Positions 1-11,541 of a DNA stretch of 64,000 nt are shown here, piece after piece (within the stretch, counting starts at the first letter, position 1; the number at the start of each line of letters is the position of its first letter). The notes below the pieces were generated by a model. The model did not search any database, had not been told where the DNA came from, and saw only the letters and a list, made by a program, of their open reading frames with translations. Source of the DNA: Nymphaea colorata (lineage: Eukaryota > Streptophyta > Magnoliopsida > Nymphaeales > Nymphaeaceae). The position numbers were made by a program, and so were the translations under genes. The stretch covers positions 5,160,001 through 5,224,000 of the forward strand of contig NC_045150.1 in the NCBI RefSeq assembly GCF_008831285.2, written 5' to 3'.

Positions 1-600
1 AAAGGTGAACACCAAGTGATATATATATTTTTTGACTAAGTAGGAGGAATATCCAACTGCTTAAGGGAGCATAAAAAAAGCACATCCCCTAGGTCTAAGG
101 TTGCATTGGTGCCTGGTGTGGGTCGCCAATGTGAATCTTTTAAACACAAGAGGAATGGGAAGGTAGGCCATGATCTTAATAGCAAAATGATTCAGGTGGG
201 GAGGCAAGGGTGGAGCCAAAAGTTTTTGACTACGAGGTACTAAATATAAAATTTTAAATTTTTAAGAGACAAATATGTAAACAAAAAAAAATTGCCTTGA
301 AACATCAAATATGAAAATAAGAATTTTCTTTTTAATCTCTGTGGGCAATTGCCTACAATTAGTCCACCCGCTGCCATACAAGCCCAGATGCAACTCAGTA
401 CCTGAAGGTAGAATAGAAGTCTTCGAACATCTTTTCTAAAGGCGGTAGGCAACCTCCTTTTGACAAAAAAAGAAAAAGAAAAAAAACTTTGCGTTAGAGA
501 AGATGGTAGGCAGAGCGTTTTTATGAAAATCCGATTCGATACTACGAAAATATGACTAAAGCTTCAACCCAGATCCGATCCATTTTGCAAGCCTTTGCAG
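1..600. other. Upstream intergenic DNA, no gene seen
   Basis: No supported coding sequence. About 205-380 is an AT-rich stretch beginning near a GGGTGGAGCC motif and ending near a CCACCCGCTGCC motif. It resembles the GGGGCGGAG-type short repeats at 13.6 and 14.5 kb, but its ends and target duplication could not be fixed. The rest is unassigned. Confidence 0.4.
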
Positions 601-1803
601 AAAACACGCCGACCGCCGCCCCTCGTTTTCCCACCCCTCTTCTGAAGGAACATCACGGCCGTTGATCTCTCCAACTATTTCGGTCTTCCCCCAGCCGGCC
701 AGGTATCACTCTCCCACTCCTCGCCTGAGCTCTCTCTCTCTCTCTCTCTCTCTCAGAGGTCAGTGCGGCTCCTCCCCTTTGCTTCTGTATCTCGTTTAGC
801 AACTCGATTTGATTGCTTTGATTCAATGTTGGCTGCATCAATGAGATCGGCGTCGGGTTTTTCGTACCCCCCGGTCCCCTTTTTCAACGCTTGTTTTATT
901 TCCTTCATTTCATTTTCTCGTTTAATCGTCTCTCGGTTCCACTTCTCTCCGTTTTTGTTCTTTTGTGATAATTTTGATGCCGAATATGACTTCTTGAGCG
1001 ATTGAGTTTTTTGCATTAAACCGTTCGTGATTGATCTGGTTCCGAGTGGATAACTTTTACGTTTCCTTTTTCTTGGGTTTTAAGTGGTACGGTATCCTTT
1101 TCTTTTCGGTGGTCTTCTGGGTTTTCATGTTTGGCGGGCTTGTTGAATTGGGGATTTTGTGATCGCGGTGCGCCTCTGTTTCCCGTTTGCTTTTTCTGTT
1201 GCTTATTTGTGTTATTGTGGGGTTGCATTTTTACTTTATGATCTTCAGTTGGCCGATTTCTGTGTGAAAATATCGTGCCTACATTGTTCAGTACGTTGAA
1301 GTTACGGTCTGGTTATGAATAGAAGGTCAAGTGTTGGTACACGATCGTTTGGTTGGGGAAACGTGGTTTGTAGCTTTGGGTTGCTTCCACGATGGGGCTC
1401 ATGGGGATGGAAATTAACTTGACAATATCACTACTCAGTCGATTCTTATCGATCATTAGCTAGTTTGTCGATGTGTTTCTCTTTACTTTGGATGCTTCAG
1501 AAGTTCAGGTCAAGGATGAAGACATTTTTGTGATACTGCTGAATGAGGCTATCGTTGATCATGAATGTGATAACTAGTTTTCCATATGAAATTATGAATT
1601 ACAGCTTGAATACTATATAAACTCTTTTTTTGCACAACCTAAACTTTTTAGGATGGCAACTTCTACAACCCATTGCAACTGAGGTGATTTGTGTTATCTA
1701 CTCTTATTGAGCTGAATGTCTGAATCATTAGAATTTGCTTGTCGCAGGAAAAAAATCTTAAAAGTTCTTCTTGTTGATTGCCTGGGCGAGATTTTTGGTT
1801 GCT
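601..1803 (+). other. Putative QCR6 promoter-proximal region and 5' UTR with leader intron
   Basis: A CT-rich leader with a (TC)n tract at 729-754 is followed by a donor-like site, AGAG/GTCAGT, ending at 758. A good acceptor (TTGCTTGTCGCAG) ends at 1747. A leader exon from 1748 would run to the AT dinucleotide at 1804-1805. This structure is inferred from splice signals and from the need to supply the first two bases of the QCR6 start codon. The short ORFs on both strands here look like chance. Confidence 0.45.
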
Positions 1804-4800
1804 ATGTAAGTTTCTTACCGTTTCTATGTATCATTATATCTCAGCGAGTATGTAGATGTACACAGGCTTATGTTACACAAATACTTCATAAACATGGTTA
1901 TGCCTCTTCTTTTTCCCATCCTATAGAAAGTTTTTCAATTGGCTAGTATTAACAAACTATTATTCTATCAATGACTCAACAAAGGAAAAAGGTTGCATAA
2001 TCAAGTAACTAATAGACCTTTCAGTTTTGAAGTTCACACATTGTTAGAATCGTTTTCATAACACTTTTATTGCTACGTAATCAAATAATCAACTTGCTCA
2101 CCCTGCGACCTGGCTGTAAGCTGATTTGAGTCCAATTTCCTAGCTTTCCAACTATGTTTCGAAGCATGCCACATCTCATTTCTTAAGCTCATTTCACAGT
2201 AGTCACATCCATCAGCCTCATTTGCTGCAGATAAGCTTATCTCCAATCGTGCCGCATTGTCACTTTAAGATGGACTAAGTGCACTAAGTTTTCATAGACT
2301 CAAGCATACTTGCCCATTGAACATGTTTCTGTATTGGTACATCTCTGTTCTTATTTGAATTTCTCACTAAGTTCGACACTTGGTCATCTACCTCAACAGG
2401 CATTCGTTAAACCACCTTGCCAAGTCTAATGCGATCTGTTGCCACATTATTGCTATCAGCCTATCACCAACAAGCCCCTTTCCTCACTTCCAAACACTTT
2501 GAGGAGCACCTGGTTTTGACAACCAGTTGAAGGCTAAGGCATCTTCTCAAAATTTGGGCAACCAATTCTCCAAGTTGCCAATCGACATTCACTTGTTGAG
2601 CCCCACCCCTCCATGTGTGACGTTGTGGTCGTAGCTTGTGTGATTATTGAAGGTTTTGCCCTTAACCACATGTGCACCCTAATGCTACATGTGGGAAGCA
2701 TCCAGCTTAAATTGCATAGAGGGACCATTCACTCTGATGTAGCATGATTCACGAACAATGATGCAACTATTTTTCCTTATGTTGCTCAAATGCTAATTAG
2801 ATAATGTCCATAGATATCCAAGCTAAGCCCAACCAAGTACCTGTAGTTCAAACCTGACGATGGCCATTGCCACTGTCCAACTAATTGGTCCTTCATTGCT
2901 TCAATTTTCTGTTGTGTCATGCACTCCCATTACTGGCCATCTGTGTGTGACATTCATCATGTTGGTCACTAAAGTGTCGACTACCAACACAAGTTCCTGA
3001 CGCTTTAATTCGAACCTCAAAAATCGTAAAGCGGCTACTGCTTCTTCACTAAAATGTTACAAAGCTGCTAAGTTTTTCATGAAGTCATGATTGAGCAGCT
3101 AAATAACTTAAATTCCTAAATAATTAAATGAGTTAACAAATTGCTTAATTTTGATCTTATATGGACTAACCTTATCGCGTCAGTTTATGAAATGTATCAG
3201 CAAAAGTCTTTGTCATATATCCACAAATATTGCAATATTTGCAAAAATATTGTGATATTAACGAAAAATAAAAAACGAAACAAGGGAAAAATATACGATG
3301 TTCTCCAAAAAAATGTCAAAAATGAATTTATCGTGATTTTTTCATTTTCTGTTTACGTTTTTTAAACTTTTGTCTCATTGGTTTATTTATACCCTTAATT
3401 TTTATCATTTTAACAAGATATTTTTTGTTTTGTTATTAGTTTTACTCAATGTTTTGGATTTTTATGTTTTTTTTTTAAAAACTTCAAGATTATCCCGAGA
3501 GAAATAACTTTGCCGAAAAATACCCAAATAAAGCCTCACTGGTAAAAACCCAATGATTATATTTGTGGTTATGCTTTGGACATTCTAATACATTGTTAGT
3601 CACCTTTCATTCTTCAAAGGAACCAGAACTCATGCATCCCTCTTCTATATAGCATTTCAATTGCCCTTATCTTCTCTCTCCCTCTTTCTTTTTCTCTCAC
3701 GCTGGCATCAACTCAATCTCTCTCAACATTGTTATTTTACCACTCACCATGAAGACAGAAAGAAACTAAAACTCTTTGTCTATGATGCTTCTCATCCTTT
3801 TCCTATATTTCGTTCACTTACTCTCTAAGATAATTTTTTATTTGACTTGAGGAGAAAATAACCAAGAGAGAGGCAAACTTTTATCCTTCAAGAGCATGTT
3901 TGATGGACTGGGACACCTTCCTTCTCTCTCTCGACGATCTATTTTCACTTTTCATTCTTCATTGCCAATGGAGTTGAAAGAGTGTTTTGCTCAAAGAAAA
4001 GGAAGCATCAGTCTCTTTGTCTCCTTCCTTTATCTCTCCGTGAGGAGCTTTCTTTCCATACATTTTCTCTTCAAAAACTCTGAAACCTCACCAACAATGC
4101 ATTTCAATGGAAGATTCTTGTGAAGCAGATGACAAACATGACCTCAACTTGAATCAATTTATTGGCAAGCTCCCTTCAGAACTCGGCATAATCGCTTCTT
4201 TGGAGGCTTTGGTCCTCAAAAACAATTTGTTTGCCGAAAAATTTCACTGAAGATAAAAAAACACTCCAAATCCTCTCATATTTCAACATTGGCAGCAATC
4301 CACCAGAAGCTGACAAACCTTTCTCTCAACGCCAACAGGTAGTCTGGCTACTCTTCCTGTGGAAACCTTGCTCGCTTGAAGGCTTGCACAAGAGCTTGCT
4401 GAAGTTCTCAAATGAGTTTCACCCTTTAATTAACAGTAAAAGCATAATTTTACTATGCATTTAGTGGATTCTATCAAAACGTCTCTTTTAGTTAAACATT
4501 TCTAAACCAAGGGTGGTGATTTGAAAAAACTTCAAAACCTGAGCATGTTTTTTTGTAAAAACTCAGATGTTAAGTGTGTGTTGTGAATTTTGCACACACA
4601 CACGCACACACACACATATCTCTGTCTCCAAGTACACTTTTTTCATCTTTTACCACATCCCACACTCACATAAGCTGTCTGATACTGACACTCATGTTAG
4701 TGTCCCATTGTCCATGCAACATAGATAACATTCATTTATAGGTCCACGTCCATGAGTTCATATGTGTATGTATGTGTGTATGTCTGTGTGTGTGTGTTTT

Positions 4801-7800
4801 CTGACGATAAATATCTATAATATTTTGAGAATATCACAAATTCATAATAACCCTTTAAAAGCCAGCTGATAATATGAGAAAAATATTGCAATATTTTCAC
4901 AATGTAATCAGAGAAAAATATGATCATATTATCATAATATTATTGCAGTAAGCTCATAATCGTTCCTCTTTTTGAAATTGAAATTCCTGTGTTTATATAT
5001 TATTAGTATATATTCCTTTTCTTTTTGTTTCTTTCATAATTTGAAAAGCTTTCACTAATGTTGGATATATATAAAAAAGTAGTAGAAACTATGTCACATA
5101 GGTATGGGTACGGGTACGGGCCATTTTTAAAAAACTTGGGTGCGTGGGTACGGCCGTACACACACATGCACATATACATATATACAAACAGAAATTATTC
5201 ATAATTCATAATCCAAAATTTATCAGTCTTGATTCTCATTCTCCTCAGTCACATAAAGTACCACCTGGATAATAAGATGTAGGAATGAACTGACGAGAGA
5301 CTAAGGGGCGAACAAGGAACTAGATACAGAAGCTGAACAAAAGTAAGAAGTACAGTCAAGTGGCTGCAGAAATTCGCTTAATGTTAAGCAGTAAAAATTT
5401 TCAGTTCGGAGTGAAAGACAATCCATGAACTACATAGCAATCAGTTTCATCAAAGGGAAGGTGTCTACAACATCCGCAAGTATATAAAAATTAACTTATG
5501 ACAATGGCAATCACGGCAGAAGCACAAACAAAATAAAATACAATTTTACATAAGTAACAAAACAAACAAAAGAGGGAACACCGAACAGAAAAAAAAAAGG
5601 AACAAAAAAAAGGGAACCGACTAGAAAAGAGGGAACACGGAACAAAAAAAAAGGAACAAAAAAAGGGAACCGACTGCAGGCAATGAACAAAAAAGAAGGA
5701 ACCGTCTGCAGGCGACAAATAGAAAAAGGATTCATGGCCATCTGCCGGCACTGGAGACGATGGAAGGCTCCACCGGTGAAAAGCGCCGTCTGCCGGCACC
5801 AGAGATGATGAAAGGCTCAGCCCATCGACAGAAAATGAGAAAACGATGAAAAAAAGCAAATATCGTCGCTGTTCGCCACCCACCGTCGCCGGAGATCGTC
5901 TGCCGTCGCCGGTCGCCGCAGATCGTCTGCCGTCGCCGGTCGCCGCCTGCCGTCGCCGCTCGTTGCCTGCAGCCGCCGGTCTTTGCCCCTGCCTTCGCTC
6001 GTCGCCGTGCGTGGTCGTCGATGAGAGAGGAACACCGTTCGTGAGAGAGGAAGAAACGAACGAAATGAAACGAAAAAAGTTTTAGGGTTTTGATATATTT
6101 AACGTTAAAATGGTTTAAAACGTGAAAATATTAAAAAACGTTAAAATAAAAATGGACAACTTTAGACTCGGTCAACTTTGACCGAGTCTGAAAACGGTCG
6201 AATATGACCCTGGGTGCGTTGACCGCACCTGGTACGGTCAACGCCGCACTTCTGGCGTACCCACCAACATACCCGTACTGGTACCGGTGTCGTACCGGTA
6301 CCGTGCGGGTACTCCTCCTTAGGAGGAGTACCCGTGTGACATAGAGTAGAAACAACTAACAATTAATAATCCTGATGTTACCTTTTACACCGTACTGTTG
6401 TCTATGTCTGTAATAATCCTTGTGGAGGTGCTTACATGCAATCAACTGTTTGTTCAGTGAATCAAGAACTCTCAGTAAGTTCTCAGTAATGACTGAATGC
6501 TACTGGGCCATTCAGACCTTGAACATACCTACAACTAATGAACAAAAAAAGCCAGCCTGTGTTTAATGGATATATCGGTCTTTTCACATTGTATTTCTCC
6601 TCCTTTATGGAGCAGGCCAGTTGCTTCTTATTGTTTAAGTAATATAGTTTCCACTTGCATTTATGTGAGTATAGGGCTGATGAGGAGCTTGTTGATCCAA
6701 AGAAATATCTTGAAGAATCTTGCAAGCCAAAGTGCGTAAAATATTTGCTTCAATATCAGGTATGTCACAAATTGTCTATTGATTTATCTAATGAATTAAT
6801 TTGCTAACTGCTAAAATTCTCTTTGGGGGCTCTTTCGCAAATTATATTAACTTGGTTGCTTAGAAGGTTAAATTCAAGTAAATGGTTTATCTTTGAGTCA
6901 AGTAGAAAATTTTTACAGGTATACAGCGGAGAAATTACATTATTATTTCTAATGCCAAGAGAATCTTTTGTTAAATAAAGACAAGAGGTCACATTTTTCT
7001 GATGCAGATGCAAACCAATGAAACTTTCCAATAATTTGAAAATCTATGATATTAGATTTTGACCAATGAAAATCTAATTCCACCACCACATACCACGTAA
7101 CAAAAAACGCCGTTTTTTTAAAAAAACGCCGTTTTTTTAAAAAAACGCGTATTTAACGCCAAAAACAGTTCTGTCGTATAATACCCGTACTATTCCCGTT
7201 TTAAAAAAAAGAACGTCGAAAAACAAAAAACGCGTATAATATGCGTATAATACGCGTATAATACCCGTATTATACGTTATTTTCTCGTTTTTTGCCGTTT
7301 TTTTATTAATTATTATTTTTTATAATTTTTAAGATGTATTAAATGTTTAATTTTTAAAAAAAACTTTGCCGAACTTTTCTCGTTTTATTCCCGATATATA
7401 AAACTTTATCGTATTATACCCGTTTTTTTCCTCGTCATTTAATACCCGTCCCCGTTTTTTGTGACAATGGTTTACCATGCCTTATCTTTTCTACACTTCG
7501 GTGGAAAACCTCTGGATGTCCTTTCTTGCCTGCAAATAGAATCTTCCTATTGCTTCCTTCTTGTGTTTAAGGGGTTATCAAAGTCTTTTAAGCTAATCAA
7601 CCTAGCCAGAGTCTTTTCTACATGATAAAGGGTGACATTACGCTTGACAGATAGTCTAATTTTTCCAGCTGTTTCATATTATGAATACAAACAAAGGAAA
7701 CAGTCTAGCCATTAGTGGCTTTCGCAATCATGCTACGGGATACAAACCTTACATTCATAAACCTATTGAATTCTCCTCTTTGAGATGCACCTATTATTGC

Positions 7801-10081
7801 ACTCTAACCCCATGTTCTGCCATGTTGTGTTGCCATTGTCGTCTGGCTTGTTTCAACCGTTAAGTCCTCTGCAATATTGACTATGCAAATGGTAGGTATT
7901 GAGCAAAGGTTGCTTTCCTCAATCAACAAAGGCTGATTATCTCTTGCTTCATGGCCAGATCCTGCAACAGCTACTGCAGACATAAGCACCAAAAAATGCC
8001 CACAAAAAAGGCACGAAAGCAGCCCATAAAGGAAGAAGAAAATGGCAAATAAAGCCAGTCACCAAGAACACTAAAAAAATGTGCACTGTGGTACAAAGGA
8101 GACAATATGATAATAATAAATTCATTAAAAAAAATGCTTAGAAGAACAATGGTCATACAAGTGGCAAAAGGCTGCTATATATGCAACAAGCAAGGGGCTG
8201 AGCTAGTCATTTTCTAGCTCCAAAAAAACTTTAAATGGAGCTGTTGGGATTAGCCAACAGCAAAAAACCTTGGTCAAGGTCCAATCTTGACCAAAAAATA
8301 AGCACGAACAGATGAATACATAGTATTTAGAGTAAGTGTATTGTTCTAGTAGCAAAAATGTATTGCAGAAAGGTCGCAAAAATGTAAAATGCATATTCAA
8401 CCTGTATATGTAATATATTGTTCTAGTTTGTATACATAATAATACAAATATCTTACACTTTGTATATACATTCATATAATTAGCATATATCTTTAGAGGC
8501 ATATATGTGTATTTACATAAATTGTAACACTCCTCAAACTCACAGTGCTATTATCAAAAGTTTGTTAAGAAAAAAATTAAGACTTCGTGCATCCAAGGCC
8601 TTAATGAAAAAATCTGCTAGTGGATATTTTATGACAACATATGCAAGGCCAATAGTATGGTTCATGTACTCTTCTTGAACAAAGTGACAATCAAGAATCA
8701 ACAAAGTGACAATTCATTTCAATATGCTTAGTTTGTTTGAAGCATGTGCTTTTGTGTTAAATAGATAAACCTTTTATTATCACAGCATAATTTAATAAGC
8801 TTTCTTTCAAACGAACTCCAATGTCCGTTAAAGTTGTCTCATCTATATGATCTCCATGCTTCTAGTAGCAGTTGCTCTATGCCATGCTTTTGTAGATGAC
8901 AAAGGGACCTGTTGTTTTTGGCACTTTCATGCTATGTCACACGGACTTTTCAAAAAAGGGGCAGCACCAGCATTGACACGACGCGGGTATGGGTGCAGCT
9001 CCGACACGCACCCCGACTGCACCCTTTCTTATTCATGTTCAAATTTTTTTTCATTTTTTTGTTCTTTTTTTCCCCTCTTTCTTTATTTACAGTAATAAAA
9101 GTAAAAAAAAGGGACAAATTAAGGCTAAGCTAAGAAACAATCATTTAATATATATATATATACACCCTCGCTGCATCCTCGCACCCAAATTTTTTGGGAT
9201 GTGCCGCACCGGTAGGCTGTAGCTGCACCCTGCATTCATGTGACATAGCTTTCATGATATCAGTGATTTCCTTAAGAAAACACACAACCTTTTATTGTGT
9301 TGTCTATTATTTGGTTTTCTTCCTTGATCCACATTAGTACAAGAAACAATTATAGTGAAGAAGAAGAAGAAGAAGATAAAAGTACTCTCCTAATTAAAGT
9401 TCCTTTAGCGTCCCTGATAATTTGCTAACCACATTCATGTAGACTGAATTTGGAACATGTTGAGACTGACTTGCCAGGTGCTATATGGACTGCATGTGCA
9501 CTATGTTGGGTTTGGTGATACTTAGGTATATGAATGATGCAACTAATTGTTTATGGGGAATTATATTTTCCCTCAGAATTCCACCATCAACTTCCATGAT
9601 GGATTATATTTTCTTTTTCTTTTTCTATTTTTGGTCAAGGGTAAACCTTGTGCAAAAGCTGTGTTCTGGAATCAGATGTGAATCGATCACCAAAACTGTG
9701 TTCTGCAGAAAAAATAAGAGAAGGGAAGAGGAGGCATCTGAAGGAACGGAGGAGACTTCTTAACATCGAGCCCTCTCAATCTCAACCCTAATTTTAATTA
9801 TATTAAGCCATCTTTACACCATGGATAGAAATAACAAATAAGATACTAAAAATTGCAACAGATGCCACATATTAATGAACAATTTTGCACATGCTGAAAT
9901 AAACGACATCATGTTCCGCTTTAGTAATGTGTTTGGATCTGGATCTAAAATCCAAACACATTTTCTTATCACCCTCCCTCAAGTTGTACATGGTCTTGAC
10001 CATGAACAACTTGCCCTTTAGAAACTAGGATCGATGCTTCATTAATGCTTTAGTGAATAAGTCTGCCACTTGGCCAATTGA

Positions 10082-10136
<55 letters not shown>

Positions 10137-11541
10137 AGTTGTAATATGTCAATCTCTCTAATCTCCACCTTTTGCCTGATAAAATGCTACTCTATCTCAA
10201 TATGCTTGGTCCAACTATGATGGATATAGGGTTAAAAGCAACGTTGATGGCACTTTGATGATCACACATCAATGATGAACCTTTGATCCGCTAGTAGATG
10301 TCTAATCTATATTACTTCACCTGTGTTTGCTGAGTGCTGACATAGATCTGTATTCAGCTTCAATACTGCACCTTGCCACAACCTTTTGCTTATGACTACT
10401 CTATGATATTAGATTTTGACCAATGAAAACACAAGAACTAGAAGCCGACCTCCTTTCATCCAGATCTCCTACCCAGTTAGTATCTGTTTTAGTGGTGAGC
10501 TGATGTCCTTCATCTGCCTTTTTTCTTCGACTTGTTTTGGATGTTAAACCCCAACCTGCAGCTAATGCAGGCCTATCTTATTCTTGCCTCAAGTTTTGCT
10601 AGATCTTCAGAATGAATATCTTGTCTCAGGCATTTATCTGTCTGCTTTCAGTGCAAGATGCTTGTTGCTTCTCTTCATTGATATCCTTTTGGTGTCATTG
10701 AAATTGAGAGAATCTTGTCTTTGATTTTGTTCTCTGATTTCAGGCATGTGCGAAGAGGATTCAAGGAGATGAAACAGGGCACAAACACTGTACAGGCCAA
10801 TACTTTGACTACTGGAGATGCGTTGATAACTGTGTAAGACTTCATTAGTTCATTCCATCATATTCATATTTTTCCTTTTTATTCACAAATAGTCATTGCT
10901 GACTTGATTCTTCTGTATTTGAAAGACATGATGGATCCTGAAATTGGAATATAATCACGAATTGGAACTGTCAGATGGCATAAAAAATCATGGAAGAAAT
11001 GAGCTTGTTTCAGCAAAACATTAATGAATAGCGAAATGGTAAAAGCATCTCTACCTATATATAAAGTTGATATCTCATGAGACCAGATTTTTAAACAGCA
11101 AGATAGTATTTTGTATGTTTTGGATATAGAAGCTGGTACACTAAAATCCAGTACCTTTTTTAACCTTTGTTTAGTGGAAAAGGTGAGCAAAATATAGCGA
11201 TATATTTGTATGCAGAAGACCTTATGATGACATGAACTAGAAGTTTGGATGGAAAAAGGATGAAGTGTCAAATTTATACCAGGAAAGTATCTGAACTGCA
11301 TTCAGATAAATTAGGTTGTCCAATTTAATAATCCCAAAAGCAAGGAGTATTTTCATTAATGCTATATGAAAATTTAAATTAATGTTTTTTTTTTCTCTCT
11401 TTTGCATTTTTCTGTAAATGGTTGCCTGATTAGAGAGTGGTTTTCCTTTATCCTCGAAAAATAGTTTTTTGTTCATTATTTATAGACTTTAAATACTCCA
11501 AACTGCAGGTCGCGCCAAAGCTCTTTAAGAAGCTCAAATGA
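1804..11541 (+). CDS. QCR6: Cytochrome b-c1 complex subunit 6 (hinge protein), split gene
   Basis: Small acidic subunit of mitochondrial respiratory complex III, the hinge protein that helps cytochrome c1 dock cytochrome c in the intermembrane space. Coding exons: 6675-6759, 10744-10833 and 11509-11541, with the first two bases of the start codon most likely at 1804-1805. Exon 2 encodes ADEELVDPKKYLEESCKPKC and on to the acceptor of exon 3; exon 3 contains GHKHCTGQYFDYW; exon 4 ends VAPKLFKKLK. The predicted protein has 69 residues, the usual plant length, and keeps six cysteines in the paired pattern typical of the family. All junctions are GT-AG and in phase. Exon 2 begins with a single G before GCT, so the family N-terminus MADEE requires exon 1 to end in AT; AT/GTAAGT at 1805 fits best, but this choice is inferred. 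Introns are about 4.9, 4.0 and 0.7 kb and hold transposon relics. The 3' UTR lies after 11541. Confidence 0.9.
4140..4420 (+). pseudogene. Leucine-rich-repeat protein fragment
   Basis: From 4140 the frame reads DLNLNQFIGKLPSELG and continues through SLEALVLKNN before a stop near 4248. This matches the plant LRR consensus LxxNxFxGxLPxELGxxxxLxxLxLxxN seen in receptor-like kinases and proteins. Just downstream, in another frame, LQILSYFNIGSN is a second LRR-like piece. The fragment lies inside the first long QCR6 intron, has no start, kinase domain or continuous frame, and is best read as a captured or decayed piece of an LRR gene. Confidence 0.6.
5090..6344. mobile_element. TIR element with 9-bp target duplication, copy 1 (Mutator-like, non-autonomous)
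   Basis: Starts TATGTCACATAGGTA and ends TACCCGTGTGACATAG, imperfect terminal inverted repeats. It is flanked by perfect 9-bp duplications AGTAGAAAC at 5081-5089 and 6345-6353. A 9-bp TSD and no transposase ORF suggest a non-autonomous Mutator-like element. The interior has a purine-rich A/G tract (5580-5720), a GC-rich block with a 27-bp unit repeated at 5894-5920 and 5921-5947, a palindrome at 6165-6188 (arms GACTCGGTCAA, 2-bp spacer) and a near-terminal palindrome at 6306-6334 (13-bp arms, 3-bp spacer). It sits in a QCR6 intron. Superfamily assignment is inferred from TSD length only. Confidence 0.75.
7044..7072 (+). repeat. 29-bp direct repeat, first copy
   Basis: The 29 bases beginning CTATGATATTAGATTTTG occur again without change at 10401-10429 in the same QCR6 intron. 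The second copy lies inside a copia relic. Confidence 0.8.
7097..7465. mobile_element. AT-rich MITE-like element with inverted ends
   Basis: The left end GTAACAAAAAACG and the reverse complement of the right end, GTCACAAAAAACG, match at 12 of 13 bases. The interior is poly-A/T with repeated ACGCCG, ACGCGTAT and TACCCGT motifs, including two adjacent copies of a near-palindromic A6-CGCCG-T7 unit at 7102-7140. No target duplication could be recognised. It has no coding capacity. Confidence 0.45.
8530..8830 (-). pseudogene. Copia RNase H relic
   Basis: Reverse-strand translation in broken frames gives the copia RNase H signature TKHIEMNCHF (family form TKHIEIDCHF) around 8700-8745, followed by a degenerate end-of-pol segment. 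Frameshifts and stops throughout; no LTR recognised. It lies in QCR6 intron 6760-10743. Confidence 0.55.
8933..9248. mobile_element. TIR element with 9-bp target duplication, copy in QCR6 intron
   Basis: Begins TATGTCACACGG and ends CATGTGACATAG, with flanks CTTTCATGC on the left and CTTTCATGA on the right (8 of 9 identical). Same family as 5090-6344. The interior is rich in GCACCC / GGGTGC and contains a T-rich and an (AT)n tract. 316 bp, non-coding. Confidence 0.65.
9926..10540 (-). pseudogene. Copia 3'-end relic: RNase H, polypurine tract, start of LTR
   Basis: On the reverse strand, broken frames give TKHIEIEWHFIRQK, SAINVAFNPI and IEAEYRS, all copia RNase H motifs, ending with a polypurine tract complementary to CACCCTCCCTCAAG near 9970. 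The sequence to its left would be the LTR start. It contains a hairpin at 9926-9962 with 13-bp arms (AATGTGTTTGGAT). The (CT)n(AT)n(AC)n microsatellite at 10081-10134 lies inside the relic. No intact frame. Confidence 0.65.

Noticed and set aside
763-1005. 80-codon + strand ORF as a possible QCR6 first exon
   Set aside because: It does not end in the AT needed to complete the start codon, has no link to the family N-terminus, and fits leader or intron sequence better.
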